From NCBI GenBank assembly GCA_902613175.1, contig CACMGJ010000007.1, positions 1 to 64,000 on the forward strand: a DNA stretch of 64,000 bases, written 5' to 3'. The position numbers and the translations under genes are program-made. Positions 54,918 to 64,000 of this stretch are shown piece by piece. Under the pieces are notes generated by a model, which was not told the DNA's origin, did no database searches, and saw nothing but the letters and a program-made list of their open reading frames with translations. This DNA is from Halieaceae bacterium. Lineage in GTDB: Bacteria > Pseudomonadota > Gammaproteobacteria > Pseudomonadales > Halieaceae. Numbering within the stretch: the stretch's first letter is position 1; the number at the start of each line of letters is the position of its first letter.

Positions 54918-56507
54918 TTAAAGCCCCCGCATATCCTCCGCATTAACCGATAGCTTATACTGAGGCACTGGGGATCCAGCGCCTGTGTCCTCAAACGCCA
55001 GCCCAACTGACAGCAGCAGCGCATCTGCGCCGCGACCACTCATAAACGAGACACCCACCGGCACCCCAGCAATGGTACCCATAGGAACCGTAAGGTTAGG
55101 GTAGCCGCTAATAGCGGCCATAGATCCGGCGCCCGCCCAAGCCGGCCAAACATCACCATTGACGACGTCGGCTCTTGGAGACACAGGACCACTGGGCCCC
55201 ATAAGGACCTGAACATCATAATCGCGAAGCAAAGCGTCGATGCCATCGTCGCGAGTCGTCTTACGTATCAGCGCCAATGCATCCTGATAGGTATCGCTAT
55301 CCATTGCGGGCGCTTCGAGCGATGACTCAAAGATGTCCTGTCCAAAGATTGCCTGCTCAACCTCGGCGTTCGCGTTATTAAACGCAACCAGATCAGCCAG
55401 ACTTCGAACGGGAATATCTGCAGGCGATCCACTCAGGTATGCATCGAGGAACACTTTGAATTCTGAACCCAGCACCAGGCGCGAAGCCCTCCAGAACTCA
55501 GGAGGCGTATCGTTGCTCTCGATGCGAATAATCGTTGCACCAGCGGCCTCCATTCGGGCAATCGCTGCGTCGAACTCTGCATTCAAGCGGGGGCTGTCAT
55601 TACGGGCAAAATCGAGCACACCCACCCGCATTCCCTTCACGACGCTCGCATCCAACGACCCAGCGTAATCGTTCTGCCAGCCGGTCATCCCGTCGAGCAT
55701 GAGGGCAGCACCTGCAACCGACTTAGTGATGGGTCCCGCTGTGTCCTGCGTCGCAGCGATGGGAACAATATGGTCAATGGGCAACAGCCCGTGCGTGGGC
55801 TTCAGACCCACCACACCATTCACCTGAGAGGGACAAATGATCGAGCCATTGGTCTCCGTCCCTACCGTACCGGCGGCAAGACTTGCTGCCGTCGCGGCGG
55901 CAGAGCCTGAGCTCGAACCGCAGGCTTGCCGATCGAGTACATGCGGGTTTTTTACGAGTCCACCCACGGCTGACCAGCCCGATACCGAGTGCGATGAACG
56001 AAAGTTTGCCCACTGACTTAGATTCGCCTTGCCCAAAATAATGGCGCCAGAGTCACGAAGGCGTGCCACCAGCGGACTATCCCGATCGGTTACGTTATCT
56101 AGGAGTGCCGTCGAGCCTGCCGTCGTCGCCATGAGATCTCTCGACTCAATGTTGTCTTTGAGTAGAAAAGGCACACCATCCAGTGGACTTTTTTCCTTGC
56201 CTTGTGCGCGTCGCATGTCGCTCTTTTTTGCGAGCTTCATTGCGCTGGCGTTCAGCGAAATAATCGCGTTTAGCGTGGGTCCTGACCGGTCGATCATGTC
56301 GATACGGTTGAGGTAAGCGCGCGTCAGATCTTGCGAGCTGAACTGACCGGTCTTCAACCCGCTGATAATTTCCGGAAGGGTCATTGCCACCACATTGATA
56401 GGGTCTTTCGTAGGCTTCTCACCTGCATGATTGTGGGCCGAAACCTGAAGACTCATCGCGGCAGATAACACGATGGCTACCAGGGGATATTTTCTGCTGG
56501 GACTCAT
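54918..56507 (-). CDS. Exported amidase (amidase signature family)
   Basis: This 529-residue amidase-signature protein has a signal peptide (VAIVLSAAMSLQVSAHNH). The catalytic Lys is in PFLLKDNIES, and the Ser-rich signature in CGSSSGSAAATAASLAAGTVGTETNGSI carries the cis-Ser and nucleophile Ser. It hydrolyses an amide bond, probably in the periplasm. The carboxylesterase gene lies upstream in the same direction with 46 bp between, so the two may be co-transcribed. Confidence 0.88.
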   Translation of the reverse strand: MSPSRKYPLVAIVLSAAMSLQVSAHNHAGEKPTKDPINVVAMTLPEIISGLKTGQFSSQDLTRAYLNRIDMIDRSGPTLNAIISLNASAMKLAKKSDMRRAQGKEKSPLDGVPFLLKDNIESRDLMATTAGSTALLDNVTDRDSPLVARLRDSGAIILGKANLSQWANFRSSHSVSGWSAVGGLVKNPHVLDRQACGSSSGSAAATAASLAAGTVGTETNGSIICPSQVNGVVGLKPTHGLLPIDHIVPIAATQDTAGPITKSVAGAALMLDGMTGWQNDYAGSLDASVVKGMRVGVLDFARNDSPRLNAEFDAAIARMEAAGATIIRIESNDTPPEFWRASRLVLGSEFKVFLDAYLSGSPADIPVRSLADLVAFNNANAEVEQAIFGQDIFESSLEAPAMDSDTYQDALALIRKTTRDDGIDALLRDYDVQVLMGPSGPVSPRADVVNGDVWPAWAGAGSMAAISGYPNLTVPMGTIAGVPVGVSFMSGRGADALLLSVGLAFEDTGAGSPVPQYKLSVNAEDMRGL

Positions 56508-56553
56508 GTGTGGGGCTCCTTTCTCAACTCTGACTTACCTAGAAACAGTCACC

Positions 56554-58152
56554 CTAGAGAGGCTGACGACTCGCTAATATCTCCAAAATACGTTTTCTAA
56601 CGCCGCCAACGGTGGCGGGCTCCGAGTTAATAACACGGGTACTCAGGCGCTCGCGATCAAACGGTGTCCATGTATTCTCACCGGGTCGGTTTGGATTGCC
56701 TGTTTTAGCAAAGTTTGTCCAATACGTAACCATCTGCTCAGAGACAAACTTGTCCTCAGCAGTCCAGTCATACCCCACTTTGTCTAACGATCCAAACACC
56801 AAGGCCAGATCACCCGAGTGGTAGGCGCCACCACTTCGCGAACCGCCCTCCAGCGCCAGATAGGGCTGCTCAGGCATGTAGAGATGAAAGGCAGGTGGCA
56901 CGTGGTCCATGAAGTAGAGGTAGGTGGGTTGACCGGCAAGCGCGTGATACTCAGCCCATCGCTGCATGCCAAAGGCTATGAAGATATCGGTCGATACCGC
57001 ATGTTGAAGCTGACCTGGTGTGAGGCTATCGGCGTCGTACTCGCCCTTAAGCTCCCCGGCCAGATCGCCTGCCACGTACTCTAAAAATCCATCGAGTTCC
57101 GATCTTGTGAGGGACTTATTGATGGGAAATAACTGCTCATCCTCATCAGCTAAAAAGCCTAGCATCAGAGGGATTTTAGCCTGTCGCTGATCTGCAAACG
57201 TTTCGCTGGGCCACTGTTCCAGAACATCACCATCAATAACAATACGGCTTTCAGACGCCCAGTCCGACGCGATCATGGCGGAAATCAAGGCATCAGCATC
57301 AGCTGATCTAAGTTCTTGGAGTGAGTCCAAACCCAGCTCCTCGACTAGCGCAATACCGCGCTCATGGCCATTGGCATCCTCAGTAGACGCTGGAGTTACA
57401 CAAGAGGCTGACTGCCCGATAGCTTTGTGGAAAAGCCCCTTCCCATAGGGCGAGGTCAGCAGCGAGCAGATGCTTTGTGATCCTGCTGACTGACCGAAAA
57501 CAGTCACATTTTCAGGATTGCCGCCGAGAGAGTGCACGTTGTCTCTAATCCAAGACAGAGCAGCGACTTTGTCCATCAATCCATAATTTCCTGAAGCACC
57601 TGACTGGGCAGCTTCGCTAAGCACGGGGTGTGCCAAGAAACCAAAGGGCCCCAATCGGTAATTCACTGTAATGACTAGCACTCCGCGCTGAGCCAGCGAT
57701 GTGCCGTCAAAGATTAGGGAATGACCTTGACCGCTTAGATGAGTACCGCCGTGGAACCACACCATGACAGGAAGCCCCTGCGCGTTTACTGGCGTCCAGA
57801 CATTCAAGTACAAACAATCTTCTGAGACCGTAAAATCTTCCCGACGCCAAACAAAATAGTCCCAGTGGCGAGGCTGATAACAACTATCTGAAAAGGTATT
57901 CGCGATCCGAATACCTTCCCAAGACGGAGCGGGCTGTGGTGGTTGCCAACGCAAATCACCGATTGGGGCCGCGGCGTAAGGTAGGCCTCGGTAGACCGTA
58001 ATCTCGTCATCATACGGCGAGGGAACACCTATCACCTCTCCCTGAGCAAGAGACCGCGGTGCGCCCGCTTTCAGGTCATGACCAGGCGTTTCGGTACTGC
58101 AAGCAGCCAGTCCCGAAATGAAGACAGCTACGACAACACGTTTGATACTCAT
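56554..58152 (-). CDS. Carboxylesterase type B, lipoprotein
   Basis: This 532-residue protein starts at the ATG at 58152, or 11 codons earlier at 58185. The lipobox GLAAC suggests a lipoprotein. Type B esterase signatures are EDCLYLNVWTP near 115, WFHGGTHLSGQG for the oxyanion hole and the nucleophile elbow FGQSAGSQS. It would hydrolyse esters in the periplasm. An acyl-CoA dehydrogenase pair lies upstream and the amidase gene downstream on the same strand. Confidence 0.85.
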   Translation of the reverse strand: MSIKRVVVAVFISGLAACSTETPGHDLKAGAPRSLAQGEVIGVPSPYDDEITVYRGLPYAAAPIGDLRWQPPQPAPSWEGIRIANTFSDSCYQPRHWDYFVWRREDFTVSEDCLYLNVWTPVNAQGLPVMVWFHGGTHLSGQGHSLIFDGTSLAQRGVLVITVNYRLGPFGFLAHPVLSEAAQSGASGNYGLMDKVAALSWIRDNVHSLGGNPENVTVFGQSAGSQSICSLLTSPYGKGLFHKAIGQSASCVTPASTEDANGHERGIALVEELGLDSLQELRSADADALISAMIASDWASESRIVIDGDVLEQWPSETFADQRQAKIPLMLGFLADEDEQLFPINKSLTRSELDGFLEYVAGDLAGELKGEYDADSLTPGQLQHAVSTDIFIAFGMQRWAEYHALAGQPTYLYFMDHVPPAFHLYMPEQPYLALEGGSRSGGAYHSGDLALVFGSLDKVGYDWTAEDKFVSEQMVTYWTNFAKTGNPNRPGENTWTPFDRERLSTRVINSEPATVGGVRKRILEILASRQPL

Positions 58153-58201
58153 AAAACGTCCGTTTTTTTTATTATTCAGTTTCAACCACTACCGATGGCT
58201 C

Positions 58202-59254
58202 CTAGCACAGCCCCTCTAGCTCAGCGGCCTCGTGCCTAACGGCTTCAGGCGAACCCAGTAGCTGCCGGTTAAAGCCTATCCGCTTGAACCAGTAGTGCAG
58301 GCCAACCAGATCAGTAAAGCCCATACCGCCATGCACCTCGGTGCTGGTCTTAGCAACAAACTGCCCTACTTCGGCCATATGCGCCTTCGCGTGACAGGCG
58401 GTAAGTGCCGCATCGTCTGTCGACTCATCAAACGCATGCCCCGCATACCATGCGAAGGCTCGGCAAGGCTCGAGTTGCGATGCCATCTCAGCGCACATGT
58501 GTTTCACCGCTTGGAATGACCCAATCACCCGATTGAACTGCTTACGATCAAGTGAATAAGCAACAGCCTGATCCAACATGTATTGTGCGGCACCCAAAGT
58601 ATCAGCCGCTTGGATAGCGCGCCCTCGGTAGATCGTTTGCCACACAAGCTCTGAGCTACTCGATACAAGGCAGGCCGGCGACTGATCAAAGGACAGCTCA
58701 CAAACACTGTGCGTGACGTCAATGGTCGACAACGAAGACCTCGTTAGTTCAGAGGCCTCGATCATAAAGACCCGGCCATCAGATAAACCAATTAGATAGG
58801 CATCAGCACTGGCGTCGAGCGCGAATAGTGACTGCCCTGTCAGCTTGGAATCAGCCTCGGTAACTTGCCCTTTTCGCGAGCCAATAACATCGCTGAACGC
58901 GATACCCACCCGATACTCACCTGAGGCCATGCGAGTCAGGGGGTCAGTGGCTCCAGCCGCGTTCAGCAAATAAGCCGACATGATCGCCGTGCTTAAAAAC
59001 GGGCCCGGGCAAGCGGCGTAGCCTAAAGCCTCGGCGATTGCTACAGCGTCCAGCATACCCAGCTCGGCACCACCGTGGGCCTCGGGGATAATCAGCCCCG
59101 CAAGCCCCATGTCGGCCAGCCCTTGCCAAACTGACGAATCATCAACCTCACCTGCGGCGAGCTGTCGTACTGTGTCTAGAGGTACTTCTGAGGCCAGAAA
59201 CTTATGGACACTGTCGCCGAGCATTAGTTGGTCCTGTGATAGTCCAAACTCCAT
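58202..59254 (-). CDS. Acyl-CoA dehydrogenase, small subunit type
   Basis: This 350-residue acyl-CoA dehydrogenase-like flavoprotein pairs with the gene upstream, whose stop is 1 nt from its start. Conserved parts include MGLAGLIIPEAHGGAELG near 48 and the C-terminal EVHGGMGFTDLVGLHYWFKR. Such paired ACADs often form heteromers that desaturate bulky acyl-CoAs, for example in steroid side-chain degradation. The catalytic base is not evident here, in line with a partner subunit. Confidence 0.85.
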   Translation of the reverse strand: MEFGLSQDQLMLGDSVHKFLASEVPLDTVRQLAAGEVDDSSVWQGLADMGLAGLIIPEAHGGAELGMLDAVAIAEALGYAACPGPFLSTAIMSAYLLNAAGATDPLTRMASGEYRVGIAFSDVIGSRKGQVTEADSKLTGQSLFALDASADAYLIGLSDGRVFMIEASELTRSSLSTIDVTHSVCELSFDQSPACLVSSSSELVWQTIYRGRAIQAADTLGAAQYMLDQAVAYSLDRKQFNRVIGSFQAVKHMCAEMASQLEPCRAFAWYAGHAFDESTDDAALTACHAKAHMAEVGQFVAKTSTEVHGGMGFTDLVGLHYWFKRIGFNRQLLGSPEAVRHEAAELEGLC

Positions 59255-59255
59255 C

Positions 59256-60479
59256 TCAGGCCTCCTTAGCTAATTTTTCAGCTGATTTTTCTGACCGGAT
59301 CTTGGGTTCTTTTGGCATGCCCAAGCCGCGTTCACTGATGATGTTTTTCTGAATTTGCGACGTTCCGCCGCCGATGATCAGGCCAAGGTAGAACATGTAC
59401 TGATACTGCCAGCTTCCGTGGCCACGCAGGTGAGGGTTGTCACCGTAACTCAGACCAATTTCACCCATGACATCGATGCCCAAGCATTCGATTTCATGGC
59501 GAAGCTCTGTGCCTATGAGCTTCACAATCATGCCGGCGAGGCGGACGTCCTGATTCTTATTAATCTTGGCAGACAGCAAGCGCATATCGTTGTATTGCAT
59601 CGCGAGTACGCGGCCCTCGAGCTTCATTAGGCGGTCGCGAAATACCGGATTGGACATAATGGGCTCGCCATTGATGCTTTCCTCACGCATCAGTCGCTTT
59701 ACACCACTGAGTCGGTTCATCGCCGCATCGGGTGTGGCCAGTGAACCACGCTCGTGCCCGAGGATGGCATTCGCGACCTGCCATCCCTGACCGCGCTGGC
59801 CGACGATCTGGTGCTTGGGCACCCTCACATCGGTGAAGAAAACTTCATTGAAGTTAGCGTCTCCTGTCATATCCACCAGCGGCCTAATTTCAATCCCGGG
59901 AGTGTCCATGCGGAAGAGCAGAAACGAAATACCCAGGTGTTTCGGCGCATCGGGTTCGGTTCTAACGAGACAGAAAATCCAGTCGGCGTGGTGAGCGGTG
60001 CTGGTCCAAATCTTCTGACCATTAATCACCCACTCGTCGCCATCGAGCTCCGCCTTCGTGGTGAGACTGGCCAAGTCACTGCCTGCACCGGGTTCCGAGT
60101 ACCCCTGACACCAAATCATGTCGGCTTTGATAGTGGGCTCGACAAAGGCCTTCTTTTGCTCCTCTGTACCCATCTCGAGTAGGACTGGGGTAAGCATGGT
60201 GACACCCTGTCCATTGAAACCGCGATGCACTCGCTCAGCGCCAAATTCCTCTGCAATGATGCGCGACTTGATGATATCGGGCTCCGCCCCGTAACCACCG
60301 TATTCACTCGGTATCGTTCGGCTATGGTAACCATGCTCGATGAGAAGACTTTGCCAATCACGAATGGCTTGGCTCTTGATGCCGTCACCTGGCTTTGGCT
60401 GCTTGTGCTTATGGGAACGTAAGAACGACTTCACCTCCTCACGGAACGCGTCGTATTCACTACCGTATGACAGGTCCAT
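59256..60479 (-). CDS. Acyl-CoA dehydrogenase, large subunit type
   Basis: This 407-residue acyl-CoA dehydrogenase starts at the ATG at 60479, with AGAGGT upstream. It has WCQGYSEPGAGSDLASLTTKA (FAD/substrate region) near 120, GQKIWTSTAHHADW near 150 and a terminal GGTSQIQKNIISERGLGMPK. It should act with the following gene as an alpha/beta dehydrogenase on an acyl-CoA. It diverges from the LysE gene. Confidence 0.9.
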   Translation of the reverse strand: MDLSYGSEYDAFREEVKSFLRSHKHKQPKPGDGIKSQAIRDWQSLLIEHGYHSRTIPSEYGGYGAEPDIIKSRIIAEEFGAERVHRGFNGQGVTMLTPVLLEMGTEEQKKAFVEPTIKADMIWCQGYSEPGAGSDLASLTTKAELDGDEWVINGQKIWTSTAHHADWIFCLVRTEPDAPKHLGISFLLFRMDTPGIEIRPLVDMTGDANFNEVFFTDVRVPKHQIVGQRGQGWQVANAILGHERGSLATPDAAMNRLSGVKRLMREESINGEPIMSNPVFRDRLMKLEGRVLAMQYNDMRLLSAKINKNQDVRLAGMIVKLIGTELRHEIECLGIDVMGEIGLSYGDNPHLRGHGSWQYQYMFYLGLIIGGGTSQIQKNIISERGLGMPKEPKIRSEKSAEKLAKEA

Positions 60480-60607
60480 TATCGTACCTCTAGTGTTTTT
60501 CTTCGACAGTAGCACATCCTCAAGTCTGCAGGCGTGCCCCGTTTATTAACGCGAGTGAGTGATCTGTCGTATCCTGCGCCCCTCTAGCCAACGAGTCAGT
60601 CATCGCC

Positions 60608-61192
60608 GTGGACCTAATCAATCAATACCTGCCGCTGTGGATGTTTATCATCCTGATGGTGTCCACACCCGGACCCGCCAATATGCTGCTTATGACGGCT
60701 GGTGCGCAGCAGGGTTTGACTCGCACCTTGCCCTTTATTGCGGGCCTGACGGCAGGAAAACTGGCGCTGAATGTCGCTTTGGGATTGGGTCTGATGGGTT
60801 TACTTCAGGCCAATCCCACCATCGCCACAATATTTGTCTATTGCTCCGCGGCCTACATGGCCTATTTGGCACTGCGCAATTGGACGCCGCCCAAGCCTGG
60901 GAGTGCTAATGCAAGCTTCACGTTTCTCTCGGGTAGCATTGTCCACCCGCTCAGCCCGAAGACCTGGATGATGGCCACGCTCGCGATCACACAATTTGCT
61001 GATAGCTTTGAGTCAGCCGCGGAACGCCTATTGGTCGTTCCTCTCAGTTTTCTAGTTGCGCAGGTATTTTTTGCCGTTGTCTGGTGTGGCCTGGGTGTCG
61101 TGATGAGTCGCGCTTTTGAGCAAAGTATTGTTATGCACCGAGCATTGATTTTATTGACGTTGGGCGTCATCGTTTTGGCTCTATTGCAGTAA
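60608..61192 (+). CDS. LysE/RhtB family exporter
   Basis: This 194-residue inner-membrane protein has about six hydrophobic segments and the LysE signature STPGPANMLLMTAGAQQG near the N-terminus, with NPKTW-like SPKTWMM in the middle. Family members export amino acids or their derivatives. The start is GTG at 60608. It is 101 bp before the sulfite dehydrogenase gene. Confidence 0.88.
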   Translation: MDLINQYLPLWMFIILMVSTPGPANMLLMTAGAQQGLTRTLPFIAGLTAGKLALNVALGLGLMGLLQANPTIATIFVYCSAAYMAYLALRNWTPPKPGSANASFTFLSGSIVHPLSPKTWMMATLAITQFADSFESAAERLLVVPLSFLVAQVFFAVVWCGLGVVMSRAFEQSIVMHRALILLTLGVIVLALLQ

Positions 61193-61293
61193 CGTATGAG
61201 CACATAGCATTTAGCCCTTCACGTACTGACTAATAAAAACAGGCTCACTGATAAAACAGACTTATAAATAAAAAAAGGCTGCGAGCAGATAAA

Positions 61294-62835
61294 ATGTCCT
61301 CGACTTGGAAAACTCCGTCACGGCGACGACTCCTCAAGGTACTGGCGGCTACCGCTTTTCTGCTACCGCAGCTGTCGCTATCTGCAGTGAAACGGCTACT
61401 ACCCGCCAACAAAGCATCGAGTGACTTCATTGAACACAACGACCTACCACTGGCGCTAGAGACGCTTCGCAGCGCCTACGGACAGGGGCCCATAACCGCT
61501 ATTTCGCAGTTTTTCGTGCGCAATAATCTGACCATGCCAGAATCACGGATTGTCGCTGACCGAGACCTATGGACAGTCGCCATTGAAGGGGCTGAACAGA
61601 CAGCTGACCATACAATCAGCCTAAGCCTCGCTGAGCTCAAAGCCCTGCCGACTACTACCATCGCAAGCGTGCTCCAGTGCTCAGGTAACGGACGCGCCTT
61701 TTTTGACCATTCACCGTCAGGCTCTCCCTGGGGTGTTGGCGCTGCGGGGTGCGCGCTGTGGACTGGCGTCAAACTCTCGACCGTTTTTGAACACATAGGT
61801 GGCGCGCACACTGAAGCACGCTTCATTACCGCTACCGGCGGCGAGCTGTTACCCGATGGAATCGAGCCAAGCTCAGTGGCTGTCGAACGATCGGTGCCCA
61901 TTGATAAGGGGCTCGACGACTGTTTGCTGGTATGGGAAATGAACGGCGAGCCCTTACCCCTCGTGCATGGCGGCCCTCTACGGCTACTTGTACCCGGCTA
62001 TTTCGGTGTGAATAACGTTAAGTGGGTGAAGCGGCTCGCTGCCTCAGTCAATGAGTCAGGTAATAAGATTCAACAGTCTGGATACCGAATGCGCGCTATC
62101 GGCGAGAGCGGAAACGCGAGCCACCCATCGATGTACCGAATGCCTGTAAAGTCTTGGCTCAACGGACCGGGCGCCGATGGTAAGGCACTGCCTCGTGGCA
62201 GGCATAAGCTCTTTGGTGTGGCGTTCTCGGGTGAACGCGGAATCGACTACGTCGATGTCTCGCTCGACGGTGGCACAAGCTGGCAGCGCGCCAACCTCTA
62301 CGGTCCTGACCTGGGGCCCAATGCCTGGCGGACATTTTCGCTCGAGGCCAACCTTGCAGAAGGCGACTATTTGCTCGTTAGCAAGGCCACCGATACGGTG
62401 GGTGAGAGCCAACCTGAGCACTTCGCCGCCAATCACCGCGGCTATGGCCATAACGGCTGGCGTGATCATGGATTAGCCGTCGAAGTCAGCACACAAGGGA
62501 TGAGCGAGCAAGCTACTGTCATTTCTAAAACGCACATTGGCATCGCAGCGACAACTGGTGTTTATGGCACGCGAATCGATAGGACCAGCGACGAAGACAG
62601 TTTAGGAAAGCGCTTGTTCGTGGAGACTGCCAGTCCGCCTTGCGGCGTCTGTCACAGCCTCGAAGCCGCCGGCGCCAAAGCGGTTATTGGTCCCAACCTC
62701 GATGCGCTCAAGCCCGACGCACGTCGAATTCGAACGGCTATCGCTCAGGGGGTTGGGGCAATGCCTGCCTATGCGGAGCAACTAACCGACCAAGAGGTCA
62801 CGGCACTGGTGGAGTTCATTACCTCGAGTCAGTGA
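61294..62835 (+). CDS. Sulfite dehydrogenase-like molybdoenzyme fused to cytochrome c
   Basis: This 513-residue protein has a Tat signal (SRRRLLKVLAATAFLLP), a sulfite-oxidase molybdopterin domain with the Mo-ligand Cys129 in LQCSGNGR and an HGGPLR loop, and a dimerisation domain with VSLDGGTSW. A C-terminal cytochrome c follows with C450-G-V-C-H454 and a later Met near MPAYAEQL. SorAB enzymes usually keep the Mo and heme subunits on separate chains, so this is a fusion of both. It would oxidise sulfite to sulfate in the periplasm and pass electrons to cytochrome c. It converges with the esterase gene by a 7-bp overlap. Confidence 0.88.
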   Translation: MSSTWKTPSRRRLLKVLAATAFLLPQLSLSAVKRLLPANKASSDFIEHNDLPLALETLRSAYGQGPITAISQFFVRNNLTMPESRIVADRDLWTVAIEGAEQTADHTISLSLAELKALPTTTIASVLQCSGNGRAFFDHSPSGSPWGVGAAGCALWTGVKLSTVFEHIGGAHTEARFITATGGELLPDGIEPSSVAVERSVPIDKGLDDCLLVWEMNGEPLPLVHGGPLRLLVPGYFGVNNVKWVKRLAASVNESGNKIQQSGYRMRAIGESGNASHPSMYRMPVKSWLNGPGADGKALPRGRHKLFGVAFSGERGIDYVDVSLDGGTSWQRANLYGPDLGPNAWRTFSLEANLAEGDYLLVSKATDTVGESQPEHFAANHRGYGHNGWRDHGLAVEVSTQGMSEQATVISKTHIGIAATTGVYGTRIDRTSDEDSLGKRLFVETASPPCGVCHSLEAAGAKAVIGPNLDALKPDARRIRTAIAQGVGAMPAYAEQLTDQEVTALVEFITSSQ

Positions 62836-64000
62836 CGTGCACTCGCGACTTGTGCCGTATTGAGAAACTCACAGAGTGCCGCATCAGGGTGGGTCTTAGA
62901 CGAGATCTCATCTGCGATGACAAGCGCCTGTTGCTGCTGACTCCAAGCAGACCACATCGCGCGGCCTTTTTCCGCACTAATAATTTCTAAACCACCCATT
63001 TCTGAGTCACCCGTTTCTGTACGACCAGACTGGGATTCATTGGGAGAGCCAGTCTTCAAAAACGCTATCCAATAATCGACCAACGCATCGGTAACCTGTT
63101 GATCAATCGCGTTGGTAGGCATCCATGGGTCGTGGGTGTCAAAGACATAGGGCAACTCTGCACCATGGTAGGCACCGATGGCATCAAAGCCCTCACGCAC
63201 CCGATCAAACCGATAGACGTAGGCGGCACCTCCTGCCTCCTTAACTGCTCTGGCAAGCATAAGACTCGGACAGGTGTATTGAACGGCCGATCGCAATCGA
63301 TCCATTTGCGCCAACTCTGATAGTTCAGGGCCAAGGATGGTCTTGATGTCGTCCCAGGTTTCAGGCGGGAAATAGCCCTCAAGATAATCCGTCAGCACCG
63401 CTCCATCGGCGATATACATCAACGACTCATTGCGATTGGATCCGATAACGAGATTCATCTCTGGAAATAAGTCATCCGCGACAGTTTCTTCAAGTGACAC
63501 AGGCAAGGTCTCGGGGTCTGGGATAGGACTAAAATAATGTCCACTGAACACATCAATCTGCGAGTTGAGCAGTTCAGCCGCCGGTATCCGTTTCAAGTCA
63601 GCAAAAGTCCCGTCCGCGCCCAGATGATGCGCGACCAAGGCTTCACCCAAAGCAAACCCATCCTCGGGTTTTAGGGTACTCGTCACCGACCAGCCTGCGC
63701 TCTGATGTATTACCCCAGCAAGCTTGCCAGCCATGGCCGGTGCGAGCGCGAGATGAAGTGCATTGTCCGCACCGGCGGATTCACCCGAAACGACGACACG
63801 ATTGGGGTCGCCCCCGAAAGCGCCAATGTTCGTATTAACCCAGTCAAGCGCAACGATCAGGTCGTGCAAACCTGGATTACGGATGGCCATATCCGGATGA
63901 CTCAGCCAGCCAAAAACACCCAGCCGATAGGCTACCGTGACGACCACCACCCCTTTCTCGGCAAGCGCATGTCCATAGTAGTTGGGCTCGTAGCTCCAAC
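62829..64000 (-). CDS. Carboxylesterase type B (5' end outside the window)
   Basis: The coding frame stays open to the window edge, so the N-terminus is missing. Visible parts are AYRLGVFGWLSHP, the nucleophile elbow VSGESAGAD, acid region near GSNRNES and the catalytic His in GAYHGAELPYVF. It is a type B carboxylesterase related to the gene at 56554. It ends inside the 3' end of the sulfite dehydrogenase gene on the opposite strand. Confidence 0.85.
   Translation of the reverse strand, partial: WSYEPNYYGHALAEKGVVVVTVAYRLGVFGWLSHPDMAIRNPGLHDLIVALDWVNTNIGAFGGDPNRVVVSGESAGADNALHLALAPAMAGKLAGVIHQSAGWSVTSTLKPEDGFALGEALVAHHLGADGTFADLKRIPAAELLNSQIDVFSGHYFSPIPDPETLPVSLEETVADDLFPEMNLVIGSNRNESLMYIADGAVLTDYLEGYFPPETWDDIKTILGPELSELAQMDRLRSAVQYTCPSLMLARAVKEAGGAAYVYRFDRVREGFDAIGAYHGAELPYVFDTHDPWMPTNAIDQQVTDALVDYWIAFLKTGSPNESQSGRTETGDSEMGGLEIISAEKGRAMWSAWSQQQQALVIADEISSKTHPDAALCEFLNTAQVASARH

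Noticed and set aside
1-64000. CRISPR array, prophage or insertion sequence
   Set aside because: No regular spacer repeats, transposase or phage structural genes were seen, despite the att-like repeats.

Overview
This window looks like chromosomal DNA from a marine, ubiquinone-using gammaproteobacterium. The evidence is three TonB-dependent receptors, a Coq4-like protein, a DUF1415 protein, a NCS2 purine permease and a periplasmic sulfite dehydrogenase. An OM60/NOR5 (Halieaceae)-type relative is my inference from the gene mix, not a search result. No rRNA, complete tRNA, CRISPR array, integrase or transposase was recognised.

Positions 1-38,250 look like an accessory catabolic region. Two diverged copies of a tmRNA (ssrA) 3' end plus terminator (56-166 and 2945-3055) mark the left side, as expected for tandem integrations at ssrA. 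Between them lie a haloalkane dehalogenase-like gene and an esterase. A minus-strand operon (11,630 to 3,140) then encodes a UGSC selenoprotein, its large partner, a dehydrogenase, a duplicated CoA-transferase and a single-chain acyl-CoA carboxylase. Next come a LysR/hydratase pair, dehydrogenases, a TonB receptor, esterases, an aldolase/MFS operon, an acyl-CoA dehydrogenase, a nitroreductase and two long GST-like proteins. A second operon set (26,696-38,250) surrounds a TetR regulator. Leftward it has MFS, TonB receptor, esterase, a decayed partner gene and a GST-like gene. Rightward it has a DUF3604 lipoprotein, a thioredoxin-partner fusion and a second UGSC selenoprotein.

The main finding is that three genes are interrupted by in-frame TGA codons that very probably encode selenocysteine. 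Two are UGSC-family proteins (11,094-11,630 and 37,723-38,250). The third is a two-domain AhpD/carboxymuconolactone-decarboxylase-like protein with a C-F-Y-U motif (46,082-47,203). Strong bSECIS-like hairpins follow the TGA in two of them. A shared 18-bp palindrome (AATATAGTTAACTATATT and variants) lies before the dehalogenase, before the first UGSC operon, twice before the TonB receptor, and between the MFS and tetR genes. This suggests one TetR-controlled regulon for uptake and breakdown of an unidentified, possibly halogenated or electrophilic, organic acid or ester, with selenoprotein redox chemistry.

From about 38,500 onward the content is more housekeeping-like: a BNR-repeat secreted protein, MFS transporter, DUF1415, Coq4, two divergent phosphoribosyltransferases with a purine permease, a TonB receptor, an enoyl-CoA isomerase, an amidase, carboxylesterases, an acyl-CoA dehydrogenase pair, a LysE exporter and a sulfite dehydrogenase-cytochrome c fusion. 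The window ends inside another carboxylesterase.
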